From Saccharopolyspora gloriosae (GTDB taxonomy: Bacteria > Actinomycetota > Actinomycetes > Mycobacteriales > Pseudonocardiaceae), in NCBI RefSeq assembly GCF_022828475.1, contig NZ_CP059557.1, positions 3,891,470-3,955,469 on the forward strand: 64,000 bases of DNA. The letters run 5' to 3'. The notes beneath the pieces are model-generated. The model saw only the letters and a list, made by a program, of their open reading frames with translations. It was not told the origin of the DNA and made no database searches. The translations under genes and the position numbers were made by a program. Position 1 is the stretch's first letter; each line of letters starts with the position of its first letter. This document shows, one piece after another, positions 8,394 to 18,090 of this stretch.

Positions 8394-9449
8394 ATGACCG
8401 AAAGCGATGTCGCCGTCGTCGGGTTCGCCCAAGCGCCGAACGTCCGCGCCACCCACGGCACCACGAACGGCGTGGAGATGCTGGTGCCGGTCTTCGACGA
8501 GCTGCTCGACGGCACCGGACTGTCCAAGAAGGACATCGGGTTCTGGTGCTCCGGTTCCTCCGACTACTTGGCGGGGCGGGCGTTCTCGTTCATCGCGGCG
8601 ATCGACGCCATCGGCGCGTTTCCACCGATCAACGAGTCGCACGTGGAGATGGACGCGGCGTGGGCGCTGTTCGAGGCCTGGGTCAAGATCCGTACCGGTG
8701 AGGTGGACACCGCGCTGGTGTACGGCTTCGGCAAGTCCTCCGCCGGTGATCTGCGCCGGACGCTGGCGATGCAGCTCGATCCGTACTTCGTCGCACCGCT
8801 GTGGCCGGATTCCGTTGCCGTGGCCGGATTGCAGGCTCGCCTCGGGCTGGACTCCGGGCTGTTCAGCGAACAGCAGATGGCGCAGGTCGCCGCCCGATCG
8901 AGGGCCGATGCGCAGCGGAACCCGAACGCGCAGGTCTCCGGTGAGGTGCAGGTGTCCGACCTGCTGGAACGGCCCTACGTGGCGGATCCGCTGCGTGCTC
9001 ACGACTGCGCGCCCATCACCGACGGCGCCTCCGCGGTGCTGCTGGCGAGCGCGGACCGAGCACGCGAACTGCGTGCACGACCGGCGTGGATCACCGGACT
9101 GGAACACCGCGTCGAGTCCGCGCAACTGGGCGGCCGCGACCTCACCGCGTCACCGTCCACTTCGGATGCGGCGAGCGCCGCGGACGCGACGGGCGTCGAG
9201 GTCGCCGAGCTGCACGCCCCGTTCAGCCACCAGGAGATCCTGCTGCGCACCGCGATCGGACTGGGCGAATCGACGCGGATCAACCCGTCCGGTGGGGCGT
9301 TGTGCGGCAATCCGATGTTCGCCGCCGGGCTCTCCCGGATCGGCGAGGCGGCGAGCCGGGTGTGGTCGGGCGAAGCGGGCAAGGTTCTCGCGCACGCCAC
9401 CAGCGGCCCGGCGCTGCAGCAGAATCTCGTGTGCGTGATGGAGGGCTGA
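8394..9449 (+). CDS. ltp4: Thiolase-fold lipid-transfer/aldolase, Ltp4-like
   Basis: A 351-residue SCP2-thiolase-type protein, second in the DUF35-ltp4-ltp3 order known from Rv3521-Rv3523. The C-terminal thiolase segments ITDGASAVLL and NPSGGALCGNP are present. The usual nucleophilic-cysteine segment is replaced by ESHVEMDAAWAL, so classical thiolysis is unlikely. Like Ltp2 it may be an aldolase partner for a DUF35 protein; this is inference. The start follows GAGGGAGCGCGAGA. The stop overlaps the ltp3 start by one base (TGATG). Confidence 0.78.
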   Translation: MTESDVAVVGFAQAPNVRATHGTTNGVEMLVPVFDELLDGTGLSKKDIGFWCSGSSDYLAGRAFSFIAAIDAIGAFPPINESHVEMDAAWALFEAWVKIRTGEVDTALVYGFGKSSAGDLRRTLAMQLDPYFVAPLWPDSVAVAGLQARLGLDSGLFSEQQMAQVAARSRADAQRNPNAQVSGEVQVSDLLERPYVADPLRAHDCAPITDGASAVLLASADRARELRARPAWITGLEHRVESAQLGGRDLTASPSTSDAASAADATGVEVAELHAPFSHQEILLRTAIGLGESTRINPSGGALCGNPMFAAGLSRIGEAASRVWSGEAGKVLAHATSGPALQQNLVCVMEG

Positions 9450-10621
9450 TGGGCAAGCAGATCGCCGCGGTGCTCGGAACCGGTCAGACCCGGCACGCCA
9501 GCCGCCGCACCGACGTGTCGATGGCCGGACTGTGCCGCGAAGCGGTCGACCGGGCCATGGCCGACGCCGGAGTCGGCTGGGCGGACGTGGACGCGGTCGT
9601 CGTCGGCAAGGCCCCCGACCTGTTCGAGGGCGTCATGATGCCGGAGCTGATGCTCGCCGATGCCTTGGGCGCGAACGGAAAACCCCTCCTGCGGGTGCAC
9701 ACCGCGGGTTCCGTCGGCGGGTCCACCGCGAACGTGGCCGCGAGCCTGGTGCAAGGCGGCGTGCACCGCCGGGTGCTCGCGGTCTCGTTCGAGAAGCAGT
9801 CCGAGTCGAACGCCATGTGGGCGCTGTCGATCATGCCGCCGTTCAGCATGCCGGTGGGAGCCGGAGCGGGCGGCTATTTCGCCCCGCACGTGCGCTCCTA
9901 CATCCGCCGATCCGGTGCCCCGGAGCACATCGGCGCGATGGTGGCGGTGAAGGACCGGCTCAACGGCAGCAAGAACCCGTGGGCGCACGTGCGGCAATCG
10001 GACCTGACGGTGGAGTCGGTGCTCGCCTCGCAGATGCTGTGGGATCCGATCCGCTACGACGAGACCTGCCCGTCCTCCGACGGTGCCTGCGCCATCGTGC
10101 TCGGCGGCGAATCGGCCGCCCAGGCCGCGACGCAACCGGTGGCGTGGATCCACGCGACCGCGATGCGCACCGAGCCCACCACGTTCGCCGGGCGGGACCA
10201 GGTGAACCCGCAGGCCGGCCGGGACGCGGCCGCCGCGTTGTGGAAGCAGGCCGGGATCAGCGACCCGCTGTCCGAGATCGACGTCGCGGAGATCTACGTG
10301 CCGTTCTCCTGGTTCGAGCCGATGTGGCTGGAGAACCTGGGGTTCACCGACGAGGGCTCCGGCTGGCGGCTGACCGAGGCAGGCGAGACCGCCATCGGCG
10401 GACGGCTGCCGATCAACCCGTCCGGGGGTGTGCTGTCGTCGAACCCGATCGGCGCCTCCGGCATGTTGCGCTTCGCGGAGGCGGCGATGCAAGTGATGAA
10501 ACGGGCGGGAGACCACCAGGTGGACGGGGCGCGCACCGCGCTCGGGCACGCTTACGGCGGCGGCTCGCAGTACTTCTCGATGTGGGTCGTGGGCGCGGAC
10601 CGGCCGGGTGAGCGCTCATGA
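9449..10621 (+). CDS. ltp3: Thiolase-fold lipid-transfer/aldolase, Ltp3-like
   Basis: A 390-residue SCP2-thiolase-family protein. The nucleophile segment reads HTAGSVGGSTANV, with no cysteine where thiolases have one, while the C-terminal NPSGGVLSSNP and HAYGGGSQY segments are kept. It pairs with ltp4 by a one-base overlap, and both would form a complex with the DUF35 protein upstream, by analogy with Ltp2/ChsH2. The chosen ATG restores the family N-terminus (GKQIAAVLGTGQTRH); the longer frame overlaps ltp4. It overlaps the next gene by four bases (ATGA). Confidence 0.8.
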   Translation: MGKQIAAVLGTGQTRHASRRTDVSMAGLCREAVDRAMADAGVGWADVDAVVVGKAPDLFEGVMMPELMLADALGANGKPLLRVHTAGSVGGSTANVAASLVQGGVHRRVLAVSFEKQSESNAMWALSIMPPFSMPVGAGAGGYFAPHVRSYIRRSGAPEHIGAMVAVKDRLNGSKNPWAHVRQSDLTVESVLASQMLWDPIRYDETCPSSDGACAIVLGGESAAQAATQPVAWIHATAMRTEPTTFAGRDQVNPQAGRDAAAALWKQAGISDPLSEIDVAEIYVPFSWFEPMWLENLGFTDEGSGWRLTEAGETAIGGRLPINPSGGVLSSNPIGASGMLRFAEAAMQVMKRAGDHQVDGARTALGHAYGGGSQYFSMWVVGADRPGERS

Positions 10622-11487
10622 AGTTCACGTTGTCGGTGGCCATGTGCCCGCTGGACCAGCTCACCGAACTCGCGCGGACGGCCGAGGAACTCGGCTTCTC
10701 CGCCATCGCGCTGCCGGATTCCCTGTTCTACTCCGAAGACGTCGCCGCCGACTACCCCTACACGCCGGACGGCAAGCGGATGTGGACCGAAGAGACGCCG
10801 TGGACCGACCCGCTGGTGGCGGCCGCGGCGATGGGCGCGGTGACCGAGCGGCTCCGGTTCTACACGTCCGTGCTCAAGCTCGGTCCGCGCAATCCGGTGC
10901 TGCTGTCGCGGCAGGTCGCCTCGGTCGCCGCGCTCACCGGGGATCGCTTCGGGCTCGGCATCGGCATCGGCTGGACGCCGGAGGAGTTCGAGTGGTGCGG
11001 CGCCCCCTTCGAGCGGCGCGGCCCGCGAGTGGACGAGGCGATCGACGTGCTGCGGTTGATCCTCGGCGGCGGGATGGTCGAGCACCACGGCGAGTTCTTC
11101 GACTTCGACCGCCTGCGCATCTCCCCCGCGCCCGGCGCCCAGGTGCCGATCTACATCGGCGGGCACACCGAGCGGGCGTTGCGCCGGGCCGCGCTGCGCG
11201 GTGACGGGTGGTCCTCGGCGATGATGCGGATCAAGGACCTGCGCGCCACCATCAAGCGGCTCGGCGAGCTGCGCGCCGAGCACGGTCGCGGCGAGCAGCC
11301 CTTCGAGATCCAGGCGGTGTGCGTGGACCGCTTCGGCCTGGACGGCTACCGGGAGCAGGCCGAAGCCGGGGTCACCGACGCCATCGTCGTCCCGTGGGTC
11401 CTCGAAGGCCACGGCTTCGACGCGGACGTCGAGGTGAAGAAGGAGTCCCTGGCCCGTTTCGCCGACGACGTGATCCGCAAGTTCTGA
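10618..11487 (+). CDS. LLM-class F420-dependent oxidoreductase, second copy in island
   Basis: A 289-residue luciferase-like protein of the TIGR03619 type, which is shorter than the enzyme at 6225 and only distantly similar. Motifs include AEELGFSAIALPDS near the N-terminus, the GDRFGLGIGIGWTPEEF segment (about 102-118) and a C-terminal VEVKKESLARFADDV helix. It is the last gene of the DUF35-ltp4-ltp3 operon, coupled to ltp3 by ATGA. A steroid-pathway hydride transfer is probable from context; neither substrate nor cofactor preference can be shown here. Confidence 0.75.
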   Translation: MKFTLSVAMCPLDQLTELARTAEELGFSAIALPDSLFYSEDVAADYPYTPDGKRMWTEETPWTDPLVAAAAMGAVTERLRFYTSVLKLGPRNPVLLSRQVASVAALTGDRFGLGIGIGWTPEEFEWCGAPFERRGPRVDEAIDVLRLILGGGMVEHHGEFFDFDRLRISPAPGAQVPIYIGGHTERALRRAALRGDGWSSAMMRIKDLRATIKRLGELRAEHGRGEQPFEIQAVCVDRFGLDGYREQAEAGVTDAIVVPWVLEGHGFDADVEVKKESLARFADDVIRKF

Positions 11488-11503
11488 CCCGAGGTCGATG
11501 TCC

Positions 11504-11604
11504 CCTTTGACCACTCACCGGTCAAAGGAGGCATTCACCTCACCGGCCCCGCCAGGTGAATGTCGCCTTTGACCGGTCCTATCGGGCAACGGGGACATCG
11601 ACCT
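11504..11604. repeat. Nested inverted repeats, second repeat type
   Basis: The gap after the F420 gene holds two hairpins: CCTTTGACC/GGTCAAAGG (11504-11512 with 11520-11528) and CATTCACCT/AGGTGAATG (11532-11540 with 11554-11562). Then comes CCTTTGACCGG followed by CGGGCAACGGGGAC (11566-11594), which recurs nearly identically at 21515-21546. A related segment is at 876-903. These may be parts of the same mobile or terminator-like family as the GAACGGNCCGTTC palindromes. Confidence 0.5.
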
Positions 11605-11623
11605 CGATGGATTGGGAGTGTTC

Positions 11624-12064
11624 ATGCACGCGGATGTCGCCTGGACCGCCACTACCGCTGAGCACCCGGCTCGGCGGGCCGCGCTCGCCTCGATGGACGC
11701 GGTGGTGCGCGGCGCCAAGCAGGAATGGCTCGCGTTGTTCGCCGAGGACGCCGTGATCCAGGATCCGGTGGGCGAATCTCCGCTGGACCCCACCGGACTC
11801 GGGCATCACGGCCGCGCCGGGATCGAGGCGTTCTGGGACACGGTGATCGCTCAGGCCGAGCGCCTCGTGTTCCACGTCCACGACTCGTTCGCCGCCGGGA
11901 GCGAGGTCGCCAACATCGGCTACATCCGGACCCACCTGGCCGACGGCTCCGTCATGGACGCCGAAGGGATCTTCGTCTACCGAGTGGACGACGACGGCAA
12001 GCTCGCGTCCATGCGGGCCTTCTGGGAGTTCGAGCGAGCGATGGCGACCCTGCACAAGCCCTGA
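11624..12064 (+). CDS. SnoaL/NTF2-fold protein, ketosteroid isomerase-like
   Basis: A 146-residue NTF2-fold protein. Asp47 in the QDPVG motif lines up with the catalytic base Asp40 of bacterial delta-5-3-ketosteroid isomerase, where the same DPVG follows. The phenolic Tyr and second Asp of true isomerases cannot be placed with confidence. In a steroid island, isomerisation of a delta-5 to a delta-4 double bond is the natural guess, but many SnoaL-like proteins have other roles. The ATG at 11624 is preceded by GGGAG; a TTG at 11612 is also possible. The gene stands alone, with a hairpin directly after its stop. Confidence 0.65.
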   Translation: MHADVAWTATTAEHPARRAALASMDAVVRGAKQEWLALFAEDAVIQDPVGESPLDPTGLGHHGRAGIEAFWDTVIAQAERLVFHVHDSFAAGSEVANIGYIRTHLADGSVMDAEGIFVYRVDDDGKLASMRAFWEFERAMATLHKP

Positions 12065-12087
12065 CGAAGCCGCTCGGCGCGGCTTCG
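12065..12087. terminator. Hairpin terminator after KSI-like gene
   Basis: A perfect 9-base stem, CGAAGCCGC with GCGGCTTCG, around a 5-base loop begins right after the stop of the isomerase-like gene. It lies between that gene and the convergent hxlR-type gene, so it may serve both. Confidence 0.55.
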
Positions 12088-12111
12088 CCCCTGACCGGCG
12101 CGGGCACCCGC

Positions 12112-12492
12112 TCAGCTGTCGAAGCGGCGGCGGGATCCCTCGATGTGGTCGAAGTACCGGTGCGTCCAGTCGCACATCCAGTGCACGGTCTTGCGCAGGT
12201 CGCGCCCCGGTTCGTTGAGCGCGTACTCCACCCGTGGCGGCACGGTCGGGTGCACGGTCCGTTCGATCAGGCCGTTGCGCTCCAACATGCGCAGGTTCTG
12301 GGTGAGCATCTTGTGGCTGATGCCCTCGACCTCCGCGCGCAGCTCCGTGAAGCGCAGGGTCCGCTCACCGAGCGCGTCGATGATCAGCAGTGCCCACTTG
12401 TTGGCGATGTCGGAGAAGATCTCCCGCGCCAGCGAGTCGGCCCGCGTCAGGTCCGCGTCCTCGGGCATGCCCTTGAGCTGCTTGGTCACCAT
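12112..12492 (-). CDS. HxlR-family winged-helix regulator
   Basis: A 126-residue HxlR-type repressor or activator. The family signature is clear: DIANKWALLIIDAL (about 28-41), then the FTELRAEVEGISHKMLTQNL recognition region (about 48-67) and a wing, LERNGLIERTVHPTVPPRVEY. The gene diverges from a RidA-like gene, with a palindromic candidate operator between them, so it probably controls that gene and itself. HxlR proteins often sense aldehydes, quinones or oxidants through Cys; here the only Cys (in HWMCDWTH) is near the C-terminus. No proven link to steroid catabolism. Confidence 0.85.
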   Translation of the reverse strand: MVTKQLKGMPEDADLTRADSLAREIFSDIANKWALLIIDALGERTLRFTELRAEVEGISHKMLTQNLRMLERNGLIERTVHPTVPPRVEYALNEPGRDLRKTVHWMCDWTHRYFDHIEGSRRRFDS

Positions 12493-12547
12493 GGGGTTCC
12501 TCGGTCACTGAAAAGTGCGTTCTTCCTCGTCATCGCACACTCTCCTA

Positions 12548-12564
12548 TGGTTCCCCGGTAACCA
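12548..12564. promoter_or_regulatory. Candidate HxlR operator
   Basis: TGGTTCCCCGGTAACCA is a 17-base imperfect palindrome with matching TGGTT/AACCA ends. It lies in the 131-base gap between the divergent HxlR and RidA-like genes, 56 bases from the regulator start. The autoregulatory role is inferred from position. Confidence 0.45.
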
Positions 12565-12623
12565 CAAGAGACCGGTGTTCCGGTCCGACGAGCCCGCGGG
12601 CTCAGCACGAGGAGGCACTCACC

Positions 12624-13034
12624 ATGGCCGTCACCCTGATCGAACCGGACGGACTGCCGAAGGTCGACCTGTACCGGCAGGTCTCGGTGGCCACCGGCTC
12701 GAAGCTGGTGTTCATCGCCGGCCAAGTCGCCCGCGACCCCGACGGCGGCGAGGTCGGCCCGAACGACTTCGCCGCTCAGGTCGAGCAGTGCTACCTCAAC
12801 ATCGGCACGGCGCTGGAGGCGGCGGGGGCGACCTTCGACGACGTCGCGAAGTTGACCGCCTACCTCGTCGATTGGACGCCGGAGAAGTTCCCGCTGTTCA
12901 TGGAGGGAGTCGCCCGCGCCGCCGCGAAGCTCGGCCGCACCCCGCTGCCGCCGTTCACGGGAATCGGCGTCGCCACCCTCGCCGAACCCGACATGCTCGT
13001 CGAGGTGGAGGCCACCGCTGTCGTGGACGGGTGA
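12624..13034 (+). CDS. RidA/YjgF-family protein
   Basis: A 136-residue RidA-superfamily protein, a trimeric small-molecule-binding fold. The core strands FIAGQVARDPDG and LVEVEATAVV are clear. The arginine that binds the carboxylate in true imine deaminases appears missing: the segment reads LPPFTGIGV where RidA has ARxxV. It therefore fits other Rid subfamilies better, and its reaction is unknown. The ATG follows GAGGAGGCACTCACC. It is probably controlled by the divergent HxlR protein and may detoxify a reactive intermediate made by the neighbouring steroid genes. Confidence 0.75.
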   Translation: MAVTLIEPDGLPKVDLYRQVSVATGSKLVFIAGQVARDPDGGEVGPNDFAAQVEQCYLNIGTALEAAGATFDDVAKLTAYLVDWTPEKFPLFMEGVARAAAKLGRTPLPPFTGIGVATLAEPDMLVEVEATAVVDG

Positions 13035-13075
13035 CTGCTCGGGAGCGGGCGGCGAAGGCAGTGACCCGACTCGGC

Positions 13076-14302
13076 TCACCGGTAGCGGACCTGGAACTCC
13101 TTGATGCCGTTGAGCCACCCGGAGCGCAACCGGCGCGGCTCGCCTGCCTGCTTGATGTCGGGCATCTGCTCGGCGATCGCCTTGAAGATCAGGTCGATCT
13201 CCAGCCGCGCCAGGTTCGCGCCCAGGCAGTAGTGCGCGCCGGTGCCGCCGAAACCGACGTGCGGGTTCGGGTCGCGGGTGATGTCGAACCGCTCCGGCGA
13301 GTCGAACACCTCGGGATCGAAGTTCGCCGAGCTGTAGAACATCGCGACCCGGTCCCCCTGCTTGATGGGCACTCCACGCAGTTCGACGTCGGCCAGAGCG
13401 GTGCGCTGGAAGGACATCACCGGTGTCGCCCACCGCACGATCTCGTCGGCGGTGGTGGCCGGTCGCTCGGCCTTGAACAGCTCCCACTGCTCGGGGTGTT
13501 CCAGCAGCGCGCGCATGCCGTGAGTGATCGCGTTGCGGGTGGTCTCGTTGCCCGCGACGGCCAGCAGCAGCACGAAGAAGCCGAACTCGTCATCGCTGAG
13601 CGCGTGCCCGTCGATGTCGGCGTTGACCAGTTTCGTCACGATGTCGTCCATCGGACAGCCGCGGCGCTGCTCGGCCATGTTCATGCTGTACCCGAGCAGC
13701 TCGGTGGCCGCCGTGGCCGGATCGATGGAGAACTCGGGGTCGTCGTAGGCGATCATCTGGTTGGACCAGTCGAAGATGTCCTTGCGGTGGTCCTGCGGGA
13801 TGCCGAGCAGTTCCGCGATGGCCTGCAACGGCAGCTCGCAGGCGACGTCGGTGACGAAGTCACCGGTCTCACCGGCCATCGCCGCGGCCACGATGCGTTC
13901 GGCGCGTTCGTTGAGCGCCTCACTGAGGCTGTCGATGGCTCGCGGCGTGAACCCGCGGGAGACGATGCTGCGCAGCTTGGTGTGCTCGGGCGGGTCCATG
14001 TTGAGCAGGATCAGCCGCTGCATCTCGATCTGCTCGCGGTTCATCTCCTCGTTGAAGCGGGTGATCGCGGTGTTCTCCCAGGACGAGAACACTTCGCTGC
14101 GCCGCGAGATCTCCTTGACGTCGGCGTGCTTGCTCACCACCCAGTAGCCCTCGTCGTCGTATCCCGCTTTGCCGCGCGGCAGCGGGTTCCACCACACCGG
14201 GGCGGTGCGCCGGAGTTCCGCGAACTCCTGCATCGGCAACCGCTCGGCGTAGAGATCGGGGTCGGTGAAGTCGAAGCCGGCCGGGACGTGGGGGGAGACC
14301 AC
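13076..14302 (-). CDS. cyp125: Cytochrome P450 CYP125, sterol C26 hydroxylase
   Basis: A 408-residue P450 with extensive similarity to M. tuberculosis CYP125A1, which oxidises the terminal methyl of cholesterol or cholestenone through to the C26 acid, the first side-chain step. Landmarks are the PAGFDFTDP start, I-helix AGNETTRN (250-257), ExxR as E287-R290, and heme loop FGGTGAHYCLG with Cys359. The GTG at 14302 is chosen for its AGGAGG five bases upstream. An ATG at 14332 would add ten residues but has no ribosome site and nearly touches the operator. It is divergent from fadA5, as in M. tuberculosis (Rv3545c/Rv3546). Redox partners are not adjacent. Confidence 0.92.
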   Translation of the reverse strand: MVSPHVPAGFDFTDPDLYAERLPMQEFAELRRTAPVWWNPLPRGKAGYDDEGYWVVSKHADVKEISRRSEVFSSWENTAITRFNEEMNREQIEMQRLILLNMDPPEHTKLRSIVSRGFTPRAIDSLSEALNERAERIVAAAMAGETGDFVTDVACELPLQAIAELLGIPQDHRKDIFDWSNQMIAYDDPEFSIDPATAATELLGYSMNMAEQRRGCPMDDIVTKLVNADIDGHALSDDEFGFFVLLLAVAGNETTRNAITHGMRALLEHPEQWELFKAERPATTADEIVRWATPVMSFQRTALADVELRGVPIKQGDRVAMFYSSANFDPEVFDSPERFDITRDPNPHVGFGGTGAHYCLGANLARLEIDLIFKAIAEQMPDIKQAGEPRRLRSGWLNGIKEFQVRYR

Positions 14303-14344
14303 GGCAACCTCCTGCGGTACGCGCGGAGCCATGAGATCAAGAAA

Positions 14345-14358
14345 GAGAACTTGTTCTA
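14345..14358. promoter_or_regulatory. KstR-type operator, cyp125 side
   Basis: GAGAACTTGTTCTA keeps AAC, GTT and the final A of the KstR pattern, with G instead of T at the first position. It is 42 bases upstream of the preferred cyp125 start, the first of two sites in this divergent gap. Confidence 0.65.
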
Positions 14359-14391
14359 TGTGAACCGAACCACAGCATCGCCGATAAGTAA

Positions 14392-15702
<1,311 letters not shown>

Positions 15703-15706
15703 GCCG

Positions 15707-17458
15707 ATGAGCGGCGCCGCGCCGGTCCCCGAAACGGTGCCCGCAGCGCTGGATCGCGCCGCCGAGGAATTCGGCGACGGCGAGGCGGTGGTGGACCACT
15801 CCGGCGAACGGGAAGTGCGGCTCACCTACCGGGAACTGCGCGGACGGGTGCGTGAGCTGGCGAGGTTCTTCATCGCCGAGGGCGTCCGGCCCGGCGACCG
15901 GGTGGCGCTGAACTCCCCCAACACCCACCACTGGGTCGTGACGGCGCTCGCCGTGCTGCACGTCGGTGCGGTGCTGGTGCCGATCAACACCCGGTTCACC
16001 GCCGCGGAAACCCGGGACGTCCTGGAGCGGAGCGCGGCGAGCGCGCTGGTCGTGGCGGGATCGTTCCTGGGGCGTGACCGGTTGGCGGAACTGCGGGGAG
16101 GCGTGAGGTCGGCGGGCGCGAGCGAAGCCGGCTCGGAGCGCGGATTCCCGGCCGAGGAAGTCGGCTCAGGCCAGGGGTTTTCGGCGGCACCGGAGGACGT
16201 CGGCTTCTCCCGTGAAGTCGGCTCGAATAGCGGACGCTCGGGTGACACCGGCTCGGACGGACCGATCCCCGGGCTGCCCTCGCTGCGCACGGTGTTGCGA
16301 CTGCCGGTGGAGTTCACCGAACCACCGGCGCCCGACTGTGCGAACTGGGCCGACGTCGGCGACCGCGCGGGATCGGTGCACGCCGAGCGAGTGGACGAGG
16401 TCGCCGCGCGGGTGCGCGGCACCGACCTCAGCGACATGCTCTACACCTCCGGTACGACGGGACGCAGCAAGGGCGTGCTCAGCGCGCACCGGCAGGCGCT
16501 GGCGGTCGCCGAGGCGTGGGCGGGCCACGGGCGCGTGGACGCGACGGACCGCTACCTCGTGGTGAACCCGTTCTTCCACAGCTTCGGCTACAAGGCGGGC
16601 ATCCTGGTCTGCCTGCTGCGCGGCGCGACGATCGTGCCGGTGCCGGTGTTCGACACCCGCGTGGTCCTGGACCTGGTGCAGCGCGAGCGGATCACCGTGC
16701 TGCCCGGTGCACCGACGATCTACCAGTCCATTTTGGACGAACCGGCGCGGGGCGAGCACGACCTCTCCAGCCTGCGGCTGGCGGTGACCGGCGCGGCATC
16801 GGTGCCGGTAGTGCTGATCGAGCGGATGCAGCGGGAGCTGAGCTTCTCCACGGTCCTCACCGCCTACGGGCTGACCGAGGCCGTGGTCGCCACCATGTGC
16901 CGCCCCGATGACGACGACGCGACCGTGGCCAACACGTGCGGCCGGCCCACCGCGGGTTTCGAGCTGCGCATCGCCGACACCGAAGGCCGCGCGGTGCCCA
17001 CCGGCTCGGTCGGCGAGATCCTGCTGCGGGGACCGAACACCATGCTCGGCTACCGCGACGAGCCCCGGCAGACCGCCGAGGCCATCGACGCGGACGGCTG
17101 GCTGCACACCGGGGACGTCGGCCGCGTGGATCACCGCGGCGGGCTCACGATCACCGACCGGCTCAAGGACATGTACATCTGCGGCGGCTTCAACGTGTAC
17201 CCGGCGGAAGTGGAGCAGGCGATCGCTCGGCTGGACGGGGTCGCGGAGACCGCCGTGGTCGGTGTCGCCGACGACCGCCTCGGCGAGGTCGGCAAGGTCT
17301 ACGTCGTCGCACGATCAGGCCACGACCTCACCGAACACGACGTGCTCGCGTTCTGCCGCGACCACCTCGCGAACTACAAACTCCCCCGCCACGTCGAATT
17401 CCGCCCAACCCTCCCCCGAAACCCCAGCGGCAAGGTCCTCAAGCACGAACTGCGCTGA
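15707..17458 (+). CDS. fadD3: HIP-CoA ligase FadD3-like, with low-complexity insertion
   Basis: A 583-residue adenylate-forming ligase. The P-loop YTSGTTGRSKG is at 246-256, NPFFHSFGYKAG follows, and the C-terminal NPSGKVLKHEL carries the catalytic Lys. It most resembles FadD3, which activates the ring C/D propionate HIP after ring A/B removal. FadD3 proteins are about 510 residues; the surplus is a Gly/Ser/Glu-rich insertion at about 131-187 (bases 16097-16267) with short degenerate repeats (EVGS, DVGFS, DTGS) in the N-terminal domain before the P-loop. The frame is intact through it. Function rests on family resemblance; another short or medium acid is possible. Confidence 0.72.
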   Translation: MSGAAPVPETVPAALDRAAEEFGDGEAVVDHSGEREVRLTYRELRGRVRELARFFIAEGVRPGDRVALNSPNTHHWVVTALAVLHVGAVLVPINTRFTAAETRDVLERSAASALVVAGSFLGRDRLAELRGGVRSAGASEAGSERGFPAEEVGSGQGFSAAPEDVGFSREVGSNSGRSGDTGSDGPIPGLPSLRTVLRLPVEFTEPPAPDCANWADVGDRAGSVHAERVDEVAARVRGTDLSDMLYTSGTTGRSKGVLSAHRQALAVAEAWAGHGRVDATDRYLVVNPFFHSFGYKAGILVCLLRGATIVPVPVFDTRVVLDLVQRERITVLPGAPTIYQSILDEPARGEHDLSSLRLAVTGAASVPVVLIERMQRELSFSTVLTAYGLTEAVVATMCRPDDDDATVANTCGRPTAGFELRIADTEGRAVPTGSVGEILLRGPNTMLGYRDEPRQTAEAIDADGWLHTGDVGRVDHRGGLTITDRLKDMYICGGFNVYPAEVEQAIARLDGVAETAVVGVADDRLGEVGKVYVVARSGHDLTEHDVLAFCRDHLANYKLPRHVEFRPTLPRNPSGKVLKHELR

Positions 17459-17520
17459 GCAGGCTTCCCAGGAGCCCGGTGGTGACGTGAAGACCAGTGG
17501 CCGGACGGCTTCCGCGCCCC

Positions 17521-18090
17521 TCAGAGCCAGTCGTCCTGGCCAGGCCACGCCAGGAGCGCGTCCAGAGGGCCTGCTTCGGCGCGGACGCCCGCGTAGGCAC
17601 CTTGGTAGAACAGCAGGGGGTTCCGGGCTCCGCCCTCTCCCAGCGCCTGCACTCGGCCGATGACGACGTAGTGGTCGCCGGCTTCGTGGACGGCTTCGAT
17701 CGTGCAGTCGGCCCAGGCCAGCACGTCGTCCAGGACGGGTGATCCCGACGGGCCGGGGTGCCAGCCGATCTCGGCGAACTTGTCCGGGCCGCCGCGGCCG
17801 AACACGGTGCTCACCGCTTCTTGGCCATCGGTCAACACGTTCACGCAGAACCGGCCGGATTCCGCCAGCAGCGGCCAGGTCCGGGAGCTCCGGCCGGGGC
17901 AGAACAGCACGAGCGGCGGATCCAGCGACAACGCGGCGAAGGACTGGCAGGTGAAGCCCACCGGCCGATCACCGTCCATTCCCGCCACGACCGTGACGCC
18001 GGTGCAGAACCGGCCCAGCACCCGCCGGAAGCTCGCCTGGTCGAGTCCGGAGGGGCCGGTTTCCCGTGTCGCTTCGACGTTTCCGGCCAT
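17521..18090 (-). CDS. hsaB: Flavin reductase HsaB
   Basis: A 189-residue flavin reductase of the HpaC-like family, equal in length to HsaB (Rv3567c, 187). It supplies reduced FMN to the HsaA monooxygenase using NADH. Family signatures are FRRVLGRFCTGVTVV (about 21-35), the flavin-contacting GFTCQSFAALSLDPPLVLF region, and GDHYVVIGRV near the end. It is last in the hsaA-D-C-B order conserved with mycobacteria, but separated from hsaC by 237 bases with a hairpin, so it may also have its own promoter. It converges on fadD3. Confidence 0.9.
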   Translation of the reverse strand: MAGNVEATRETGPSGLDQASFRRVLGRFCTGVTVVAGMDGDRPVGFTCQSFAALSLDPPLVLFCPGRSSRTWPLLAESGRFCVNVLTDGQEAVSTVFGRGGPDKFAEIGWHPGPSGSPVLDDVLAWADCTIEAVHEAGDHYVVIGRVQALGEGGARNPLLFYQGAYAGVRAEAGPLDALLAWPGQDDWL

